From contig JBQTIM010000170.1 of assembly GCA_052388135.1 (NCBI GenBank), positions 1-15,007 on the forward strand: a DNA stretch of 15,007 nucleotides. Reading direction: 5' to 3'. Made by a program: the position numbers and the translations under genes. Below are positions 14,732 through 15,007 of the stretch, piece after piece; positions within the stretch are counted from its first letter, which is position 1, and each line of letters opens with the position of its first letter. The stretch comes from JBQTIM01 sp052388135 (GTDB lineage: Bacteria; Elusimicrobiota; Elusimicrobia; FEN-1173). The notes below the pieces were generated by a model. That model was not told the DNA's origin, did not search any database, and was given only the letters and a program-made list of their open reading frames with translations.

Positions 14732-14746
14732 GGGTTTCGTCTCCTT

Positions 14747-14781
14747 AAAAATAAAAGACCGCAAAGGGCTCCTTTGCGGTC
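14747..14781 (-). terminator. Terminator hairpin in the helicase leader (attenuator)
   Basis: Read on the minus strand, GACCGCAAAGG and CCTTTGCGGTC (arms 14771-14781 and 14757-14767) form a perfect 11-bp stem with a 3-nt loop AGC, followed by TTTTATTTTT (14747-14756). The RBS AAGGAG starts at once after the T run. This is a full intrinsic terminator placed between the helicase promoter and its start codon. Confidence 0.85.
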
Positions 14782-14805
14782 GTCACGCTAGAGCTGCTTG
14801 CGCCT

Positions 14806-14834
14806 ATTGTGGCATTTTTTCATGCGATAGTCGA
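14806..14834 (-). promoter_or_regulatory. Promoter of the helicase gene
   Basis: TCGACT (-35, 14829-14834) is 17 nt from CACAAT (-10, 14806-14811) on the minus strand. Both are imperfect. Transcription would start near 14799, giving a leader of about 68 nt containing the terminator hairpin. Confidence 0.4.
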
Positions 14835-14923
14835 GAAAAGAAGGCGCGCGGCCGCGTCCCGCGCGGGCCGGAGCAGGGGACGGCCGAGGGGCCGGTTTTT
14901 ACAAACCATCTCATGAATATCCG

Positions 14924-15004
14924 CCGTTCGTGCTGAGCTTGTCGAAGCATGAACGGCGTCGTCGGGAAGCGCTGTCCGCCCTTCGACAGGCTCAGGGCGA
15001 ACGG
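14924..15004. repeat. Inverted pair of REP-like hairpin repeats
   Basis: Unit 1 (14924-14956) is CCGTTCGTGCT, loop GAGCTTGTCGA, AGCATGAACGG. The arms pair over 11 positions with one G-U. Unit 2 (14976-15004) is CCGCCCT, loop TCGACAGGCTC, AGGGCGAACGG. The loop of unit 2 is the reverse complement of that of unit 1 with one mismatch, so the two units are head to head. The layout resembles REP doublets (REPIN/BIME-type). The CTTCGACAGGCTCAG core is familiar from intergenic repeats of many genomes. Confidence 0.75.
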
Positions 15005-15007
15005 TGT

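Overview
This is a 15 kb stretch of a GC-rich bacterial chromosome. Lipobox and Sec signal peptides and a REP-like intergenic repeat point to a bacterium with an envelope of Gram-negative type. The split P-protein (GcvPA/GcvPB) glycine cleavage genes and the gene mix would fit an uncultured lineage such as Elusimicrobiota, but that assignment is a guess; no rRNA or tRNA is present. Most genes are ordinary chromosomal housekeeping or accessory genes.

Left part (minus strand, read from 5880 down to 96): a glycine cleavage operon with a near-perfect -10 box, in the order gcvH, a 53-residue single-membrane-span protein, gcvPA, a RidA-family gene lacking the usual catalytic Arg, and gcvPB. The genes are coupled by 1-4 nt junctions. 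gcvT is not in the window. A strikingly AT-rich island (about 1818-1974) follows. It carries the promoter of a two-gene 'mobile mystery protein A/B' cassette (Xre-type HTH plus Fic protein). The Fic protein has Tyr where the catalytic His should be. The cassette lies between gcvPB and a LipM/LplA-type gene that probably supplies the lipoyl group of GcvH, so it looks like an insertion into a lipoylation/glycine-cleavage neighbourhood.

Middle part (plus strand): a short citrate synthase overlaps a secreted FG-GAP protein resembling rhamnogalacturonan lyase family 11, then comes a sterol desaturase/fatty acid hydroxylase-type membrane protein. Next are a small acidic lipoprotein with a strong intrinsic terminator, a small very basic Ala/Arg-rich protein whose RBS abuts that terminator, and an ABC1/UbiB-type kinase. 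A separate promoter (extended -10) then serves an F420/NADP-type oxidoreductase, an exported MsrA and a DOPA 4,5-dioxygenase family protein.

Right part: a DEAD-box RNA helicase on the minus strand converges on the dioxygenase and has its own terminator. Its leader carries a second perfect terminator hairpin directly before the RBS, with an alternative RBS and TTG inside the hairpin, which looks like an attenuation switch. The window ends in an inverted pair of REP-like hairpins. The best leads are the two terminator-abutting-RBS leaders, the unannotated membrane smORF in the gcv operon, and the mystery A/B cassette with its Fic substitution.
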